The position numbers and the translations under genes were made by a program. 64,000 bases of DNA from Nitzschia sp. pyKryTriq1. Taxonomy: Eukaryota; Bacillariophyta; Bacillariophyceae; Bacillariales; Bacillariaceae. Below, in pieces: positions 62,896 through 64,000 of this stretch. Positions within the stretch are counted from its first letter, which is position 1. The number at the start of each line of letters is the position of its first letter. The notes under the pieces are model-generated. The model ran no database searches and was not told the origin of the DNA. It saw only the letters and a list, made by a program, of their open reading frames with translations. Location: NCBI GenBank assembly GCA_956465555.1, contig OY101120.1, positions 682,001 through 746,000 on the forward strand, written 5' to 3'.

Positions 62896-63882
62896 ATGAT
62901 CCGGAATCCTTGTTCTCGGGCAACGCGAGGATGCACCTTTTTCCACGTCCTCGGGGCCCTGCTACAGGTAGCGACCGGACAAGCGGATGCTAGTGAATTT
63001 TTTAGGCCGCATCGCTCTGTTTTCAGTGAGAAAGACCCAGTCCCTGCCCCTTTCCCGAATTCATTTCAAATTGATTTTGTGACGAATATCACCTGGCTTG
63101 ACGAACGGCGACGACAAAATGAACTTGAAGAGGAACTTGACGGCTCGAACGCAATAAGAAACTCCACTTGGATATCTGGATGCTTGTACTATGATTGGAC
63201 GAGGAAAATGCAGAGAATCGACCATGGACCAGGGTCGCATGAGTGCTCACATTTCTATAACCATGATGGGCCTTGTTCTCTCATTTTCATTCCAGACTGG
63301 GGTATGTATCGAAAATTGCTTCCAAAGGATCCCGTCCCTCCCAAAAAACAAAAACGCGACAATGGCATTGGAATGATGGATGTTGGCGACGAAGAGTTGT
63401 CACCTTCTCTCGACTGCTGTTTAGATATTCCTAATATTGGGACACCGCCACCTGATTGGGCGGAACGAGGCAAGCCAACCTACAATGGCATTGTCAAAGA
63501 CCCCTTTTCAAACCTTAGCGCTCATGAATGGATATATGATCGAGTTGCCGATGGCAAAGAACATAGACATGGTTTCACTACATCATCACGATCACTCTCA
63601 GGTCCCCAGGTCAGAAATGGAAACAGGGTAACCCCACCATTGTATGATGCTCCTGCTGAGCAGTTTCATACTTTTCGTCAAGTGGTAGATGGCGAATTTG
63701 CTGGCCGGCCTCTGCTCTTCACATTTCCATCAGCTGGTGGCACACAAGACTACCACTACTTCGTGGCTAGCATGAAAGTAGATGCTATGGACTCAAGAAT
63801 TTTTGCCTTGCCAGATGGCTGCCAAACTCAGTTCTGCAAATGCGAAAGGCATGGTGGTCTGGCTGGTTGTCAAAATGGTTGA
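62896..63882 (+). CDS. Secreted Cys-containing protein, ependymin-like pattern
   Basis: Single exon, 328 aa. ATG 62896 starts a signal peptide (MIRNPCSRATRGCTFFHVLG then ALLQVATGQADA). The mature protein has N-glycosylation sites (NIT, NST, NLS) and spaced cysteines (GSHECSHFY, GPCSLIFIPDWG, LDCCLDIPNIGTPPPDW, ALPDGCQTQFCKC). The order 'CCLD ... PPPDW ... Y-G ... W ... DAPAEQFHTF ... ALPDGC' is reminiscent of ependymin-related lumenal proteins, which have a beta-sandwich lipid-binding fold. That comparison is by pattern only and weak. The frame is open to 62803 upstream without an ATG. Confidence 0.75.
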   Translation: MIRNPCSRATRGCTFFHVLGALLQVATGQADASEFFRPHRSVFSEKDPVPAPFPNSFQIDFVTNITWLDERRRQNELEEELDGSNAIRNSTWISGCLYYDWTRKMQRIDHGPGSHECSHFYNHDGPCSLIFIPDWGMYRKLLPKDPVPPKKQKRDNGIGMMDVGDEELSPSLDCCLDIPNIGTPPPDWAERGKPTYNGIVKDPFSNLSAHEWIYDRVADGKEHRHGFTTSSRSLSGPQVRNGNRVTPPLYDAPAEQFHTFRQVVDGEFAGRPLLFTFPSAGGTQDYHYFVASMKVDAMDSRIFALPDGCQTQFCKCERHGGLAGCQNG

Positions 63883-64000
63883 AGGGGTTGTAATTAGTGA
63901 TATCGTCGACATCTTGATCTTAGCCATTGAACACTCTGCCTCCGATCAATCATACGCGTGCCCCGTACTTCTTAGTACTGGTAGACGCCAGACACGAACA
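63883..64000. other. 3' flank at window end
   Basis: 118 bp after the last stop; nothing recognisable. Confidence 0.5.

Overview
The window is nuclear DNA from a protist, most probably a diatom. The supporting signs are compact genes with few short GT-AG introns (mostly about 90-280 bp), several proteins whose N-terminus looks like a signal peptide followed by an 'ASAFAP'-like plastid-import motif, a Copia retrotransposon, helicase-associated-domain and Sel1-repeat proteins, and many acidic or Ser-rich hypothetical proteins. No species can be assigned from the sequence alone. All start codons below are ATG and were placed by inspection. Several genes needed an upstream exon to find their start, and two of those first coding exons are only 5 and 8 nt long.

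Layout. 1-7.2 kb: two paralogous LRR-like proteins on the minus strand flank a choline-transporter-like gene. 9.2-13.3 kb: a TPR protein and a seven-bladed RCC1-BTB protein converge. 14.1-18.3 kb: a convergent pair of secretory-pathway thioredoxin proteins, one an ERGIC-type cargo receptor with an inserted PDI domain and the other with four thioredoxin folds. 19-25.3 kb: a LITAF-domain protein, an acidic repeat protein, a Sel1 protein and a four-TM protein. 26.0-27.45 kb: an internally deleted Copia element with apparently identical 301-bp LTRs and a 6-bp target-site duplication. 27.6-34.9 kb: a methyltransferase, VPS4, a possible plastid protein and a type II SGNH-like membrane protein. 35.6-37.6 kb: a head-to-head pair of paralogous membrane proteins with plastid-like presequences. 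38.3-40.2 kb: an MRM1-type rRNA ribose methyltransferase with tandem repeats. 40.5-41.3 kb: partial tandem copies of a retroelement 3' end. 41.8-43.1 kb: a bacterial-type aliphatic amidase with introns. 44-49.6 kb: a long coiled-coil protein and a helicase-associated-domain protein. 50.25-51.66 kb: a 1.4-kb non-coding element with identical 200-bp TG...CA ends that carry an antisense tRNA-like Pol III promoter. 52.7-64 kb: a ClC-6/7-type exchanger, a DCR2/PAP-type phosphatase, a mitochondrial-carrier-like protein, a DUF2039 protein, a two-TM protein and a secreted Cys-rich protein.

Several genes fit endomembrane work (VPS4, ERGIC-PDI, multi-thioredoxin, LITAF, ClC exchanger), but nothing suggests an operon or a dedicated cluster. 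Intergenic spacers carry recurrent islands rich in GTAC and TACCGGTA and CTAGTAGAG-type palindromes, which the genes do not explain. The most unusual candidate for new biology is the 50.25-51.66 kb element, which resembles a Cassandra-style TRIM but with a tRNA-like rather than a 5S-like promoter in its terminal repeats.
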